A stretch of DNA of 64,000 nt from Rossellomorea marisflavi (lineage in GTDB: Bacteria; Bacillota; Bacilli; Bacillales; Bacillaceae_B). Below the pieces are notes generated by a model that was given only the letters and a program-made list of their open reading frames with translations, ran no database searches and was not told where the DNA came from. Within the stretch, counting starts at the first letter, position 1. Each line of letters begins with the position of its first letter. The translations under genes and the position numbers were made by a program. The stretch spans positions 301,535-365,534 of the forward strand of contig NZ_LGUE01000008.1 in assembly GCF_001274775.1 (NCBI RefSeq), written 5' to 3'. Below are positions 9,278-18,360 of this stretch, one piece after another.

Positions 9278-9781
9278 CTAGTGAATGACTTTTTTCAAGC
9301 TTTCGATGTAGGCATAGGCCTCATCCACTTCTTCATTCGTATACTTTTGTTTGCTCTTCAAGGTGAAGACCTTTTCCGCCACTTCTTCTTTCGGCAGGTT
9401 ATCAAAGTAAAGGACAGTCGATACGAGCTCAAGGAAACGGGCCGATTGACCGTTCATATCCGTTAAGCAATCCTCGAGGAACGGCATGTCCTTTTCATAG
9501 ATCTTCAAAAAGTCCTCTCCTTCTTCTGTGACGGAGTAGCGGTATTGATAGTAGCCACCCTTCTTCTCCTTGACTTCCGAGATGAACCCCATATTGCATA
9601 ATTCTTCCACCCTGAGAGTCAGTTCCTCTGAATAGGGACCATAGAAATGAAATTCAAAGCGCTCCTGAAACGGGAAGGCCAGCTTCTTCGCGATGAAGAT
9701 CATCTTCTGAAGCTTCTTCCTCCCGATCACTTCGCCCGATGCCATGAAGGCGCTCATCAATTTTGCGTGTTCTTTCAACAA
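9278..9781 (-). CDS. ywgA: YwgA family protein
   Basis: A 167-residue conserved protein of unknown function. The N-terminal half (GRKKLQKMIFIAKKL, then FHFYGPYSEEL) resembles the winged-helix-like fold of SocA/Panacea-type proteins, and the rest is helical and charged. It lies 48 bp downstream of ywfO on the same strand, as in B. subtilis, so the two may be cotranscribed. No catalytic residues are visible. The family call comes from sequence and synteny. Confidence 0.82.
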   Translation of the reverse strand: MLKEHAKLMSAFMASGEVIGRKKLQKMIFIAKKLAFPFQERFEFHFYGPYSEELTLRVEELCNMGFISEVKEKKGGYYQYRYSVTEEGEDFLKIYEKDMPFLEDCLTDMNGQSARFLELVSTVLYFDNLPKEEVAEKVFTLKSKQKYTNEEVDEAYAYIESLKKVIH

Positions 9782-9829
9782 TGTACGTCATCTCCTACTC
9801 CTAGTATTGCATGTCTAGCCACCGTGTCG

Positions 9830-11131
9830 TCATGTGAGTTCTAAGATGCTGCGAATCTGTCTTTTTATATTCTTCTTCGTGGACTCGTCATAGAGAAGAT
9901 CCACTGGATAGTATAGTTTATGGTCTGTCCGGCGTTTCCCGGAGATGGAATCGACGATATCCGACTGCCTTGAAAGCTCCCTCAGCTCATCGTTCTTCAT
10001 CAGAAGATGGATCGGAAGACGTTCCTCCTCTTCACCGGGACGATAAAAATCGTACGGCAGATCGGAGGAAGAATCGACAACAAGATAGTAGTCGGGATCG
10101 ATGCCTGCTTTTTTGAAGAGTGCTTCGAGTTCACTATGCTTCTTATATTCCTTAGCCGGGTCGAATTCGACGTATTTGAACAGATTGCGATTCATGAACC
10201 GCTCGCACAGGTCTCGGAGGATTGGATCTTCTTCTTCCTGCCAAATCTGAAAGTAGTACGTGATGACCCCTTCATCAAGCTTCAGGTAATCTTCAAGGGA
10301 AACATCCCCTTGAAACAGTGAATAAAAGTGTACCGGTTCCTGTTTGAAGGAGTAGGAATCCTCGTAAAGCTCCTTCGCCCTATGTAAGATCTTCGTCAGG
10401 ATCACTTCCGCACTCCGTGTGACCGGGTGGAAATAAACCTGCCAATACATTTGATAGCGGCTCATGATGTAGTCTTCGACGGCGTGCATCCCGCTCTGCT
10501 TGATGACGACCTGATCTTCACGCGGTCTCATGACCCGAAGGATCCGCTCCATATCGAAGTGGCCGTAGCTTACTCCTGTGAAATAGGCGTCCCTTTGCAG
10601 ATAATCCATGCGATCGGCGTCAATCTGACTGGATATGAGACTGACGACAAGCTTGTTCTTATAGGTTTTGGCAATGACTTCCGCTACATGTTTCGGGAAG
10701 TTTTTTGCCACTTTTCTCAGTACTTGGTTGACCTCGGTGTCCCCAAGGATGATTGCCTGGGTGAAGTGCTCGTGATCCATATGGAAGACTTTTTCGAATG
10801 AGTGGGAGAACGGTCCATGCCCAAGGTCGTGCAGCAGGGCGGCACAAAGGGATAAGAGGCGCTCATCATCGCTCCATTCAGGTCTTCCCTCGAATACATC
10901 GTCGATGATCCGGCGGATGATTTCATAGACTCCAAGGGAATGGTTGAAACGGCTGTGTTCCGCACCGTGGAAGGTCAAGTAGGTAGTTCCCAGCTGACGG
11001 ATCCTGCGAAGGCGTTGAAACTCTTTTGTTCCAATCAAATCCCAGATCACCCGGTCCTTTACATGAACGTATCGATGAACAGGGTCTTTAAATACTTTTT
11101 CTTCATGTAATTTCTGCTTGGCATACTCCAT
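9830..11131 (-). CDS. ywfO: HD-domain phosphohydrolase YwfO
   Basis: A 433-residue HD-superfamily enzyme related to dGTP triphosphohydrolases. Metal ligands follow the family order: His64 (GAEHSRFNHS), His101-Asp102 (LLHDLGHGPFSH) and the later aspartate in SSQIDADRMDYLQRD. YwfO-type proteins hydrolyse nucleoside triphosphates in vitro; the exact cellular substrate is unclear. Start ATG 11131 has a spaced AGGAAGAGGG. A TATAAT lies about 35 bp upstream of the start on the minus strand. The gene is followed by ywgA. Confidence 0.9.
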   Translation of the reverse strand: MEYAKQKLHEEKVFKDPVHRYVHVKDRVIWDLIGTKEFQRLRRIRQLGTTYLTFHGAEHSRFNHSLGVYEIIRRIIDDVFEGRPEWSDDERLLSLCAALLHDLGHGPFSHSFEKVFHMDHEHFTQAIILGDTEVNQVLRKVAKNFPKHVAEVIAKTYKNKLVVSLISSQIDADRMDYLQRDAYFTGVSYGHFDMERILRVMRPREDQVVIKQSGMHAVEDYIMSRYQMYWQVYFHPVTRSAEVILTKILHRAKELYEDSYSFKQEPVHFYSLFQGDVSLEDYLKLDEGVITYYFQIWQEEEDPILRDLCERFMNRNLFKYVEFDPAKEYKKHSELEALFKKAGIDPDYYLVVDSSSDLPYDFYRPGEEEERLPIHLLMKNDELRELSRQSDIVDSISGKRRTDHKLYYPVDLLYDESTKKNIKRQIRSILELT

Positions 11132-11419
11132 CTTTTACCCTCTTCCTAACTAGCATCTTTCTATTATAGCGGCTTTTTACCCACGATTCATCTCGAATTG
11201 TGTCGAAAAAAATAGGTAATTGTCTTGGAGGCTTTTCATTCCTGATGTTTTGGGGAATGAAATTTTTTTGTGTTTCTGTCCCCTCTTGACAGGTGTGGAG
11301 AGCCGCTGGTTTTTGAATAGTTCTGCATTGTTCCTATATTTCCTTTTTCTGTTTGGGGCAAACCTGTTTGTTGGATTTATGGGTTTTGCGGAGGAGGGTA
11401 ATGGATATTCTGGATGGGA

Positions 11420-12365
11420 CGTTTCATTTCGCTGCGGGACCGGCTTTCCTCGGGAGGGCGCCCGAGCCTCCTCGTGCCTGCGGGGTCTCGGTCATCCCTC
11501 TTTTCCGAAGGAGTCCGGATCCCTTCGCTTCTTTTCACTCTTGGTGATACTTTGATTCCCTTTTTTCATTCATTGTTTCCGCCTAGTTCGTTTTTGGTTC
11601 TGCTTCATTGGTGTGATGGATTGGGCGTTCCATCCCGCTGTGGGACCGGCTTTTCTTGGGAGGGCGCCCGAGCCTCTTCGTGCCTGCGGGGTCTCGGTCA
11701 TCCCTCTTTTCCGAAGGAGTCCGGGCCCCTTCGCTTCTTTTCACTCTTGGTGATACTTTGATTCCCTTTTTTCATTCATTGTTTCCGCCTAGTTCGTTTT
11801 TGGTTCTGCTTCATTGGTGTGATGGATTGGGCGTTCCATCCCGCTGTGGGACCGGCTTTTCTTGGGAGGGCGCCCGAGCCTCTTCGTGCCTGCGGGGTCT
11901 CGGTCATCCCTCTTTTCCGAAGGAGTCCGGGCCCCTTCGCTTCTTTTCACTCTTGGTGATACTTTGATTCCCTTTTTTCATTCATTGTTTCCGCCTAGTT
12001 CGTTTTTGGTTCTGCTTCATTGGTGTGATGGATTGGGCGTTTCATCCCGCTTCGGGGCCGGCTTTCCTCGGGAGGGCGCCCGAGCCTCCTCGTGCCTGCG
12101 GGGTCTCGGTCATCCCTCTTTTCCGAAGGAGTCCGGATTCCTTCGCTTCTTTTCACTCTTTGGTGACATTTTGATTCCCTTTTTTCACTCATTTTTTCCG
12201 CCTAGCTCGTTTTTGGTTCTGCTTCATGATTGTTCTGGACGAGACGTTTCATTCCGCTTCGGGGCCGGCTTTTCTTGGGAGGGTGTCCGAGCCTCTTCGT
12301 GCCTGCGGGGTCTCGGTCATCCCTCTTTTCCGAAGGAGTCCGGGCCCCTTCGCTTCATTTCACTC
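11420..12365 (+). repeat. Tandem array of five structured repeats, 206-bp period
   Basis: Copies begin at about 11423, 11629, 11835, 12041 and 12247, each ~108 bp with ~98 bp of conserved spacer. Units two and three are nearly identical including the spacer. Each copy carries the outer pairing GGGACCGG/CCGG.. plus TTCCTCGGG/TCCGAAGGA and the inner GAGGGC..GCCTC hairpin. It is the same family as at 1-850, in the opposite orientation and with a different period. Frames open across the array arise from the repeated, stop-poor sequence and are not called as genes. The array occupies the divergent gap between ywfO and rsfA. Confidence 0.9.
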
Positions 12366-12529
12366 TTTGGTAGGACTCAGGATCTCTTTCTACACTTTCG
12401 GTTCCGATTCTTTTCAACTTCGTTATATTACAAAATGAACATGTCACTCTAGGTTATAAGTTTCATTCTTTCTCGCATCCTTTTACTTACATTACCCGTC
12501 TGGCCCTGTATGTCTTCTGCTGTCTGTGA

Positions 12530-12778
12530 TCAGTATGGAACATCGATAAGCTCTTCTTTATAAACAATAAAACTTCCTTCTTGGCGAGGGAAGTTTTGGG
12601 TTATTCGGGGCGGTATACGGGCTTTTCCACAAAGGATTTGGGAGGCGGTGCAAGGCCTAACCCTGCCGTCTGGAATCGGCATTGATTTGTCTTTTTCAGA
12701 CGCATTTTCTACTTTTGACACAATACCGTTCCATACGATACTCTTTTCGTCTTTGTTTTGCAAGGGAGGTTCACCCAA
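12530..12778 (-). CDS. Unrecognised 82-codon frame
   Basis: An open frame upstream of rsfA on the opposite strand. I do not recognise the product. It lacks a clear family motif, and a perfect 9-bp hairpin (AAAACTTCC/GGAAGTTTT at 12569-12597) lies inside it, which is unusual for a coding region. It may be a decayed gene, a fragment of a repeat or chance. Apart from this frame, 12366-12817 holds nothing I can identify. Confidence 0.2.
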   Translation of the reverse strand: MGEPPLQNKDEKSIVWNGIVSKVENASEKDKSMPIPDGRVRPCTASQILCGKARIPPRITQNFPRQEGSFIVYKEELIDVPY

Positions 12779-12817
12779 GCAACGAAACTAGCAGACCAGA
12801 ATTTTTTTAGCATATTC

Positions 12818-12847
12818 GTATAAAAATGGCGGGAGCTGTCAATGATG
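12818..12847 (+). promoter_or_regulatory. Candidate SigF promoter of rsfA
   Basis: GTATA at 12818-12822 is a perfect -35 of the GYATA type. After exactly 15 bases comes GTCAATGATG, which agrees with most of the GGNNANAHTR -10. rsfA is SigF-dependent in B. subtilis. Confidence 0.55.
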
Positions 12848-12884
12848 ATATCAACGACATATTATTATTTGGGGGTTGAGAGAA

Positions 12885-13631
12885 ATGACAGTTAAATCAA
12901 GACAAGATGCCTGGACTGAAGAAAATGATCTTTTATTGGCAGAAACCGTCCTTCGTCATGTGCGGGAGGGAAGCACTCAGCTTAATGCTTTCGAAGAAGT
13001 GGGAGATCAATTGAATCGTACGTCGGCAGCATGTGGATTCCGTTGGAACGCAGTTGTCCGCCATCAGTATGAGAAAGCTCTTCAACTAGCAAAAAAACAG
13101 AGAAAGCAGCGTCACCGTATCCTGGGGAAAGATCAGGGTGGGAAGAAGAAGCTGTTGTATCAGCCGCCTACACCTTCGTTCGATGACCTGGATGCTATGT
13201 CTCTATCAATGCCGGAGGATGATGTTCCCTTCTCCCTTGATGAGTTCACCCATAAGCCACAGGCAGAAGAAGCAGGGCAGCCGGAACCGGTACATGAAGC
13301 AGTGCCTGTTGCCTCTAAAGGCGAGATGAGCATCGAGAAGGTCATTGCGTTCCTGCAGCAATATGCCCTTTCCAATTCTGATGTATATAAGATTGAGAAT
13401 CAACGTTTGAAGGGTGAAATCCATGAACTCAGGAAAGAAAATGAGGCATTGGCTAAAAAGGTGAATGAGTTGGAGAATAACACGGTGACCATGCAGGAGG
13501 ATTATGAAACCCTCATGCAGATCATGAACCGGGCACGAAAGCTGGTCCTGTTCGATGAAGATGAGGCTGCAAAATCACCGCGCTTCAAAATGGATCGCAA
13601 CGGCAATCTGGAAAAAGTGGCAGAAGGATGA
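12885..13631 (+). CDS. rsfA: Forespore-specific transcription regulator RsfA
   Basis: DNA-binding protein of 248 residues that tunes SigF-dependent transcription in the forespore. The N-terminal Myb/SANT-like domain ([20 protein letters not shown], then [12 protein letters not shown]) is the family signature. A low-complexity linker follows, and then a coiled coil (about residues 165-215, leucine-rich [19 protein letters not shown]). ATG 12885 is preferred to TTG 12876 because GGGGG lies nine bases upstream. The candidate SigF promoter fits the known regulation. Confidence 0.93.
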   Translation: MTVKSRQDAWTEENDLLLAETVLRHVREGSTQLNAFEEVGDQLNRTSAACGFRWNAVVRHQYEKALQLAKKQRKQRHRILGKDQGGKKKLLYQPPTPSFDDLDAMSLSMPEDDVPFSLDEFTHKPQAEEAGQPEPVHEAVPVASKGEMSIEKVIAFLQQYALSNSDVYKIENQRLKGEIHELRKENEALAKKVNELENNTVTMQEDYETLMQIMNRARKLVLFDEDEAAKSPRFKMDRNGNLEKVAEG

Positions 13632-13634
13632 TAA

Positions 13635-13669
13635 AAGAGGGTGGCCCCGTCAATCGGGTCCACCCTCTT
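13635..13669. terminator. Convergent terminator between rsfA and lipL
   Basis: AAGAGGGTGG pairs with CCACCCTCTT; short T-tracts lie on both sides. It touches the lipL stop codon. Confidence 0.75.
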
Positions 13670-14519
13670 ATTTCATTCCGAGTACCTTCGCATTCCTGTC
13701 CAAGACGCGCTCGTAGTACGCTTCATACATGGCGTATTCTTCTCCTTGGAGGGATGAATTGTAAAGCTGCCCGCTGAATGAGTGGAGGGACGTCAGGAAC
13801 CTCATCATCACATCCTGGACCGTGAGCTCGATCCCTAACAGTTCGGCAAGACTCGCCATGACGCTTGGGTCGATATCAGGGAAGGTGAATTTCGATGGTT
13901 CACCCTGCAACCCCACCTCATAGAAGCGGCGGATGAGCTCCGCCCGTTCCGATCCGCTTCCGTTGACGCAAAGGTAGATCTGGACCGCCACGCCCCCGCG
14001 GATCCTGCGCTGGGAGATGCCGGCGAACTTCCGGTCGTTGATACTCAAATCATAGCCGCCGGGGCAATAGGAGCGGGTGATCTCCTTGGCTTCGATCTGC
14101 CCGCCTACTTCAGGGAACATCTCCTTGATGAGAAGCCACATGGCATCATATCCCCTGTTGATATCGATTCCTTTCTCCGAATCGGGGAAGACGAGGGACA
14201 GGTTGAGAACCCCTTCATCCAGGACCACGGCCAGGCCACCTGAGTTCCGGACAATATAGCGGTACCCTGCCTCTTCAAGCACTTCAAGGGCTTCATCCAG
14301 AAATGGAAGCTTCGTGTCCTGGATGCCGAGGACCACGGTCTGGTGGTGGACCCACGAACGGGCAGTGGGGTCGGAGTCTCCTGATCCCGTGACGGTGCAT
14401 AACGTATCATCCATGGCGAACGACTGCAGGGCACCGAAGGCCGGTCCGAGGCTCGATTGATCAATCACCCTCCACCGGTCCTGGCGGAGGAGGTCATATA
14501 CTTTATCTTTCTCCATCAT
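13668..14519 (-). CDS. lipL: Octanoyl-[GcvH]:protein N-octanoyltransferase LipL
   Basis: Amidotransferase that moves octanoyl groups from GcvH to E2 subunits in lipoate assembly. The 283-residue protein belongs to the biotin/lipoate A/B ligase fold. [16 protein letters not shown] (91-106) forms the substrate loop. [18 protein letters not shown] carries the expected catalytic cysteine (Cys152) and the conserved lysine (Lys164). The position between rsfA and pta matches B. subtilis ywfL. The cysteine and locus separate it from LipM and LplJ. Confidence 0.92.
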   Translation of the reverse strand: MMEKDKVYDLLRQDRWRVIDQSSLGPAFGALQSFAMDDTLCTVTGSGDSDPTARSWVHHQTVVLGIQDTKLPFLDEALEVLEEAGYRYIVRNSGGLAVVLDEGVLNLSLVFPDSEKGIDINRGYDAMWLLIKEMFPEVGGQIEAKEITRSYCPGGYDLSINDRKFAGISQRRIRGGVAVQIYLCVNGSGSERAELIRRFYEVGLQGEPSKFTFPDIDPSVMASLAELLGIELTVQDVMMRFLTSLHSFSGQLYNSSLQGEEYAMYEAYYERVLDRNAKVLGMK

Positions 14520-14573
14520 GTTTCTCCTTCGTGTATCTTCGATTTGTCCATTATAGCATAGCCCCTATAAAGC

Positions 14574-14607
14574 AAAAAAGACCGGTTCCCACCGTGGGAA
14601 CCGGTCT
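14574..14607 (-). terminator. Terminator of pta
   Basis: AGACCGGTTCCC pairs with GGGAACCGGTCT, then TTTTTT on the minus strand. Confidence 0.85.
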
Positions 14608-14614
14608 AAAACTC

Positions 14615-15586
14615 TTACAGTGCTTGAGCTGCCGTGATGAGGGCTAGCTTGTACACGTCTTCTTCGTTACAACCGCGTGAAAGGTCGTTCACCGGTGCGT
14701 TCAATCCTTGAAGGATCGGTCCGACTGCTTCAAAGTTACCAAGGCGTTGAGCGATTTTGTATCCGATATTCCCTGCTTCAAGGCTTGGGAATACGAAGAC
14801 GTTGGCATTTCCTTGGATATCGGCACCTGGAGCCTTTTTCTCAGCAACAGAAGGAACAAATGCTGCATCGAACTGGAATTCTCCGTCCACTGTGATGGAA
14901 GGTGCTTTTTCTTTTGCGATGGTTACGGCTTCAACCACTTTTTCTGTTTCAGGTGATTTAGCCGATCCTTTTGTCGAGAAGCTCAACATGGCAACACGAG
15001 GATCGATATCGAACATTTCCGCTGTTTTTGCACTTTCAATGGCAATCTCAGCAAGGTCTTGGCTGTCAGGGGAAATATTGATCGCGCAATCAGCAAATAC
15101 ATATTTCTCTTCTTCACGTACCATGATGAAGACGCCGGACGTTTTGCGCACGCCTTCTTTTGTTTTGATGATCTGAAGGGCAGGGCGCACAGTGTCTGCT
15201 GTTGAATGAGCCGCTCCGCTTACAAGACCGTGTGCTTGTCCAGTATATACAAGCATGGTTCCGAAGTAGTTTTCATCAAGAAGGATCTTTTTCGCGTCCT
15301 CTTCAGTTGCTTTGCCTTTACGGCGTTCCACGAAAGATTTCACCAAATCGTCCATGCCTGCAAATGTTGAAGGGTCGATGATTTCGCAACCTTCAAGCTT
15401 CACGTTCTGTTCATGTGCTTTCGCTTCGACCTGCTCTTTGTTTCCGATCACGATCGGCGTCAGGATGCCGTCTGCAGCAAGGCGGGAAGCGGCAGTAAGG
15501 ATGCGCTCATCAGTACCTTCAGGGAAAACGATCTTCAATTCTTTACCTTTTACTTTATCTGTCAATGTCGCAAATAAATTACTCAA
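14615..15586 (-). CDS. pta: Phosphate acetyltransferase
   Basis: Interconverts acetyl-CoA and acetyl phosphate in overflow metabolism. The 323-residue protein is the short single-domain form found in Firmicutes. Motifs include VFPEGTDERIL at the N-terminus, GLVSGAAHSTADTVRPALQIIK in the middle and the C-terminal GLNAPVNDLSRGC. Start ATG 15586 follows an AAGGAGG site. A cre-like site lies far upstream at 15811-15824; B. subtilis pta is activated by CcpA from an upstream cre. Confidence 0.96.
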   Translation of the reverse strand: MSNLFATLTDKVKGKELKIVFPEGTDERILTAASRLAADGILTPIVIGNKEQVEAKAHEQNVKLEGCEIIDPSTFAGMDDLVKSFVERRKGKATEEDAKKILLDENYFGTMLVYTGQAHGLVSGAAHSTADTVRPALQIIKTKEGVRKTSGVFIMVREEEKYVFADCAINISPDSQDLAEIAIESAKTAEMFDIDPRVAMLSFSTKGSAKSPETEKVVEAVTIAKEKAPSITVDGEFQFDAAFVPSVAEKKAPGADIQGNANVFVFPSLEAGNIGYKIAQRLGNFEAVGPILQGLNAPVNDLSRGCNEEDVYKLALITAAQAL

Positions 15587-15810
15587 TAGAGGAACCTCCT
15601 TGATTTATACATATCCAATCTTAGAATACTCTTCTCATAGAGGAATTCAAGGGAAAGTCGATTTGGTATCGCTTCCACTATAAAATTCTTTGTTTTCAAA
15701 AAACTGAACGCTTTTCCTTTACCCAGGAATCTCTATGAATACTCATATAGTCTGTTCCCGCGTGTTTCCCTTTATCCCTGATTGTGCCATTTTTACGACA
15801 TTCAAGTATG

Positions 15811-15824
15811 GGTATGCGCTTTCA
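15811..15824 (-). promoter_or_regulatory. cre-like site upstream of pta
   Basis: TGAAAGCGCATACC (minus strand) agrees with 12 of 14 positions of the CcpA consensus TGWAANCGNTNWCA. It is 225 bp from the pta start, so its role is uncertain. Confidence 0.3.
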
Positions 15825-15878
15825 TTGGTGAAACTATGATATAGTAATGGATGGATATTGATTAAAGGAGTGATCAAG

Positions 15879-16625
15879 TTGGCAGAACCGGCACAAACAC
15901 TGGATGGTTGGTATTCCCTTCATGATTTCCGGGCGATTGATTGGACGACATGGAAGATGCTCTCCAGCGAAGATCGTACGGAAGCCATTGCGGAATTCCA
16001 CCGCTTTTTAGATAAGTTGAACAGTACACAGGATGCGAAGGAAGGCAGCCACGCCCTCTACTCGATCGTCGGACAGAAAGCTGATTTCATGCTGATGATC
16101 CTGCGTCCTACCATGGAAGAACTGAACGAGCTTGAGAACGAGTTCAACAAGCTGAAGATCGCTGAATTTACCGTTCCGACCTTCTCATATGTCTCAGTAG
16201 TCGAATTGGGTAACTACATGCCTTCAGAAGGCGATCCATATGAAAACCCATATGTGAAAGAGCGTCTTTACCCGATCCTACCTAAAGCGAATCACGTTTG
16301 CTTCTATCCAATGGACAAGCGTCGCCAAGGAAATGATAACTGGTATATGCTTCCGATGGAAGACCGTCGCGATATGATGAGAAGTCACGGGATGATCGGC
16401 CGTCAATATGCCGGCAAAGTGAAACAGATCATCACAGGCTCTGTCGGTTTCGACGACTACGAGTGGGGCGTCACGCTATTTGCAGATGATGTCCTTCAAT
16501 TCAAGAAGCTTGTGTACGAAATGCGCTTCGATGAAGTCAGCGCACGTTATGGGGAATTCGGTGCTTTCTATGTAGGGAACCTCCTACCTGAAGAAAAAAT
16601 CGAAACGTTCCTGCATGTAAACTAA
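15879..16625 (+). CDS. hemQ: Coproheme decarboxylase HemQ (ChdC)
   Basis: Last enzyme of the coproporphyrin-dependent heme pathway of Gram-positive bacteria; it decarboxylates coproheme to heme b. The 248-residue protein keeps the family core [20 protein letters not shown] and the catalytic tyrosine in FYPMDKRR. The C-terminal chlorite-dismutase fold ([20 protein letters not shown]) is intact. I start at TTG 15879 since AAAGGAG lies nine bases upstream; an earlier TTG at 15858 overlaps that site. It is transcribed divergently from pta. Confidence 0.95.
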   Translation: MAEPAQTLDGWYSLHDFRAIDWTTWKMLSSEDRTEAIAEFHRFLDKLNSTQDAKEGSHALYSIVGQKADFMLMILRPTMEELNELENEFNKLKIAEFTVPTFSYVSVVELGNYMPSEGDPYENPYVKERLYPILPKANHVCFYPMDKRRQGNDNWYMLPMEDRRDMMRSHGMIGRQYAGKVKQIITGSVGFDDYEWGVTLFADDVLQFKKLVYEMRFDEVSARYGEFGAFYVGNLLPEEKIETFLHVN

Positions 16626-16628
16626 ACT

Positions 16629-16665
16629 AAACGCGTCCTGGAACCTATACCAGGACGCGTTTTTC
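16629..16665 (+). terminator. Terminator of hemQ
   Basis: AAACGCGTCCTGG pairs perfectly with CCAGGACGCGTTT, followed by TTTTC. Confidence 0.85.
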
Positions 16666-16707
16666 TTATGTAAAAAACCCCCTTCTCCGATAAAAAAGGA
16701 TTTTCAT

Positions 16708-16736
16708 GAATAATCCCCTTTCTCCCCTCATAGAGT
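16708..16736 (+). promoter_or_regulatory. Candidate SigE promoter of gerQ
   Basis: GAATAAT (6 of 7 of KMATATT), a 14-bp spacer and CATAGAGT (6 of 8 of CATACAMT). SigE controls gerQ in B. subtilis. Confidence 0.45.
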
Positions 16737-16842
16737 GAATTAGTGAGACAGTCAGGTACCGTAAGTTCTAAAACGGTCCACAGGGTATAGGAATCAAGGT
16801 GCTGATTGATGGGCACCTGGAGAATAAAGGGAGGTCAACGCG

Positions 16843-17286
16843 TTGTCTAATTATCCTAACTATGGGCAAGGATACAACCAGTATAATCCGTATAGTCAGT
16901 ATGGAGGCCAGCAGAGTCAGGGACAGAACTTCAATATGCCGCAATCAGGGGGGAATTACATCCCTTCCCCGACAAATGCCCCGGCACCATCGTCACAGAA
17001 TGTTCCCGGCATGCTTCCGATGGAAGAATCGTACATCGAGAACATCCTCCGGTTGAACAAAGGAAAAGTCGCCACGGTATATGCCACATTTGAAAATAAT
17101 AAAGAATGGAATGCGAAAGTCTTCAAAGGAATCATTGAGGCTGCGGGGAGGGATCATCTCATACTCACCGATCCCCAGACCGGCATGCGCTACCTTATCC
17201 CGATGATCTATTTGGATTACATCACGTTTGATGAAGAAATCGAGTATGAATATCCATATGCTCAAGGGTATACACCTCGAAGATAA
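16843..17286 (+). CDS. gerQ: Spore coat protein GerQ
   Basis: Inner spore coat protein of 147 residues that is crosslinked by transglutaminase and is needed for the lytic enzyme CwlJ during germination. Residues 1-55 are a low-complexity Gln/Asn/Tyr/Gly/Pro tail. The globular half from about MEESYIENILRLNKGKV onward is the YwdL/GerQ domain. Start is TTG 16843, seven bases after GGAGGT. The upstream SigE-like promoter and the ywdK neighbour match B. subtilis. Confidence 0.94.
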   Translation: MSNYPNYGQGYNQYNPYSQYGGQQSQGQNFNMPQSGGNYIPSPTNAPAPSSQNVPGMLPMEESYIENILRLNKGKVATVYATFENNKEWNAKVFKGIIEAAGRDHLILTDPQTGMRYLIPMIYLDYITFDEEIEYEYPYAQGYTPRR

Positions 17287-17288
17287 TG

Positions 17289-17324
17289 AAAAAGCCGTCA
17301 TCCTCAGCGGGATGGCGGCTTTCC
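17289..17324. terminator. Convergent terminator between gerQ and ywdK
   Basis: AAAGCCGTCATCC pairs with GGATGGCGGCTTT, with one G-T pair. Confidence 0.75.
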
Positions 17325-17327
17325 GTT

Positions 17328-17699
17328 TTACAGATTTTTCGCGGCAAAAATGATCAGGAGCACCCACGCTGCAAGGAAGCTGACTCCTCCAAGTGGAGTG
17401 ATGGCTCCGAGCACCTTGATTCCTGATAGACTCAAAACATACAGGCTTCCAGAGAACAGAATCGTTCCGATCAGCATCAACCAACCCGACCATGATAAGA
17501 GTGAGCTTGGTGCAAGGTTCCCAAGCATGACTCCAATGATCAGGATTCCGATGGCATGGAACATCTGATATTGAACACCTGTATTCCAGGTCTCAATATA
17601 TTTGGCGGAAATCTTTCCTTCAAGTGCATGGGCACCGAACGCGCCAAGTGCCACCGATAAGAAAGCATTGATCGCTCCGATGATGATGAATGTCTTCAT
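17328..17699 (-). CDS. ywdK: DUF423 membrane protein YwdK
   Basis: A 123-residue integral membrane protein with four predicted helices. The signature LGAFGAHALEGKISAKYIETWNTG is typical of DUF423. Conserved widely, function unknown. It follows ywdI by 33 bp on the same strand and lies next to gerQ, as in B. subtilis. Confidence 0.9.
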   Translation of the reverse strand: MKTFIIIGAINAFLSVALGAFGAHALEGKISAKYIETWNTGVQYQMFHAIGILIIGVMLGNLAPSSLLSWSGWLMLIGTILFSGSLYVLSLSGIKVLGAITPLGGVSFLAAWVLLIIFAAKNL

Positions 17700-17732
17700 T
17701 GCTCTTCGTCCTTTCTTCCATTGATGCTTTTA

Positions 17733-18017
17733 TTAGAAATCAAAAAGGGATGAACCATTTGCGCCATCATCCGTTTCCAGCGGCTCTTCCTTCTGGATGG
17801 TAACCGGCTTGGATATCGGCTCCGGCTGCGGGACATATTGAACGGCTGACTGCTGGAAGACCGCAGATGTTTCTCCCGTCTGCTCTTCGAGGAGCAATTC
17901 GCACATCGCCTTGATGGAATAGATGTGTTCCCGGATCTGGCTGGCCTTTTCTGCATTCTTTGCCTTCCCGATCTCCATCTCCATTTTCTTGATTAAAGAC
18001 TGATGAGGGATATTCAT
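17733..18017 (-). CDS. ywdI: DUF5327 protein YwdI
   Basis: A 94-residue soluble protein. The first half is a helical domain (QSLIKKMEMEIGKAKNAEKA, then IREHIYSIKAMCELLLEE) and the second half is a Pro/Gln/Glu-rich tail ending in SSLFDF. The family is conserved at this Bacillus locus; the function is unknown. Start ATG 18017 follows AAAGGAGTACGACA. Confidence 0.82.
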   Translation of the reverse strand: MNIPHQSLIKKMEMEIGKAKNAEKASQIREHIYSIKAMCELLLEEQTGETSAVFQQSAVQYVPQPEPISKPVTIQKEEPLETDDGANGSSLFDF

Positions 18018-18089
18018 GTTGTCGTACTCCTTTCAACATCCTCATGAATTCGTTTACCTACTCCATAATCCTAATTGTTCGTGATGAAA

Positions 18090-18284
18090 TTAGCAACTGG
18101 TCGGACCCTTCGCTTTCTCAACGAATTTTAAACATGGATGTCCTGAGGATTGGCGGACGACAGCCGAGGGCATCGACTTCGTTTTGAAGCCGTATCCCCT
18201 GCAGCCACGCGGATGCGCAGGTTCCCAGGTTGTATAGAAATAGACGCATTGAAAACAGTTCACTTGAGTCGCCTTTGACTTCAT
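18090..18284 (-). CDS. Small four-cysteine protein next to ung
   Basis: A 64-residue basic protein with a CFQC pair near the N-terminus and two later cysteines (GCRGYGF and HPCLKF). The spacing suggests a small zinc or iron-sulfur site (inference). Similar small proteins next to ung occur in other Bacillaceae, by recollection. The frame continues upstream to a TTG at 18305. ATG 18284 is preferred because it begins the conserved part and GGGAAGTGGAGG precedes it. Function unknown. Confidence 0.65.
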   Translation of the reverse strand: MKSKATQVNCFQCVYFYTTWEPAHPRGCRGYGFKTKSMPSAVVRQSSGHPCLKFVEKAKGPTSC

Positions 18285-18342
18285 TCCTCCACTTCCCTTT
18301 CTCAATGTTCACAGAATTGTAAGGAACCCACTCCTCACCGGA

Positions 18343-18358
18343 TGTTCCACGTGAAACA
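18343..18358. promoter_or_regulatory. Chromosomal parS site (ParB/Spo0J binding)
   Basis: TGTTCCACGTGAAACA is an exact match to the B. subtilis parS consensus, a 16-bp imperfect palindrome. ParB/Spo0J loads here to organise and segregate the origin region. It lies 2 bp from the ung stop codon. Confidence 0.93.
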
Positions 18359-18360
18359 CG

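Noticed and set aside
11198..11210. Spo0A-like TGTCGAA sequence near ywfO
   Set aside because: Only the 7-base core matches, and it is not well placed relative to the ywfO -10 element.
1..12365. Possible CRISPR arrays at 1-850 and 11420-12365
   Set aside because: Units are about 195-206 bp with ~110-120 bp conserved parts and conserved, not unique, spacers. No cas genes in the window.
11414..12452. Overlapping plus-strand frames of up to 196 codons in the second array
   Set aside because: Same repeat artefact; the frame stays open because the repeat is GC-rich and lacks stops. No start signals.
12530..12778. A confident gene call for the 82-codon frame before rsfA
   Set aside because: No family, no clear ribosome binding site and an internal hairpin; kept only as a low-confidence entry.
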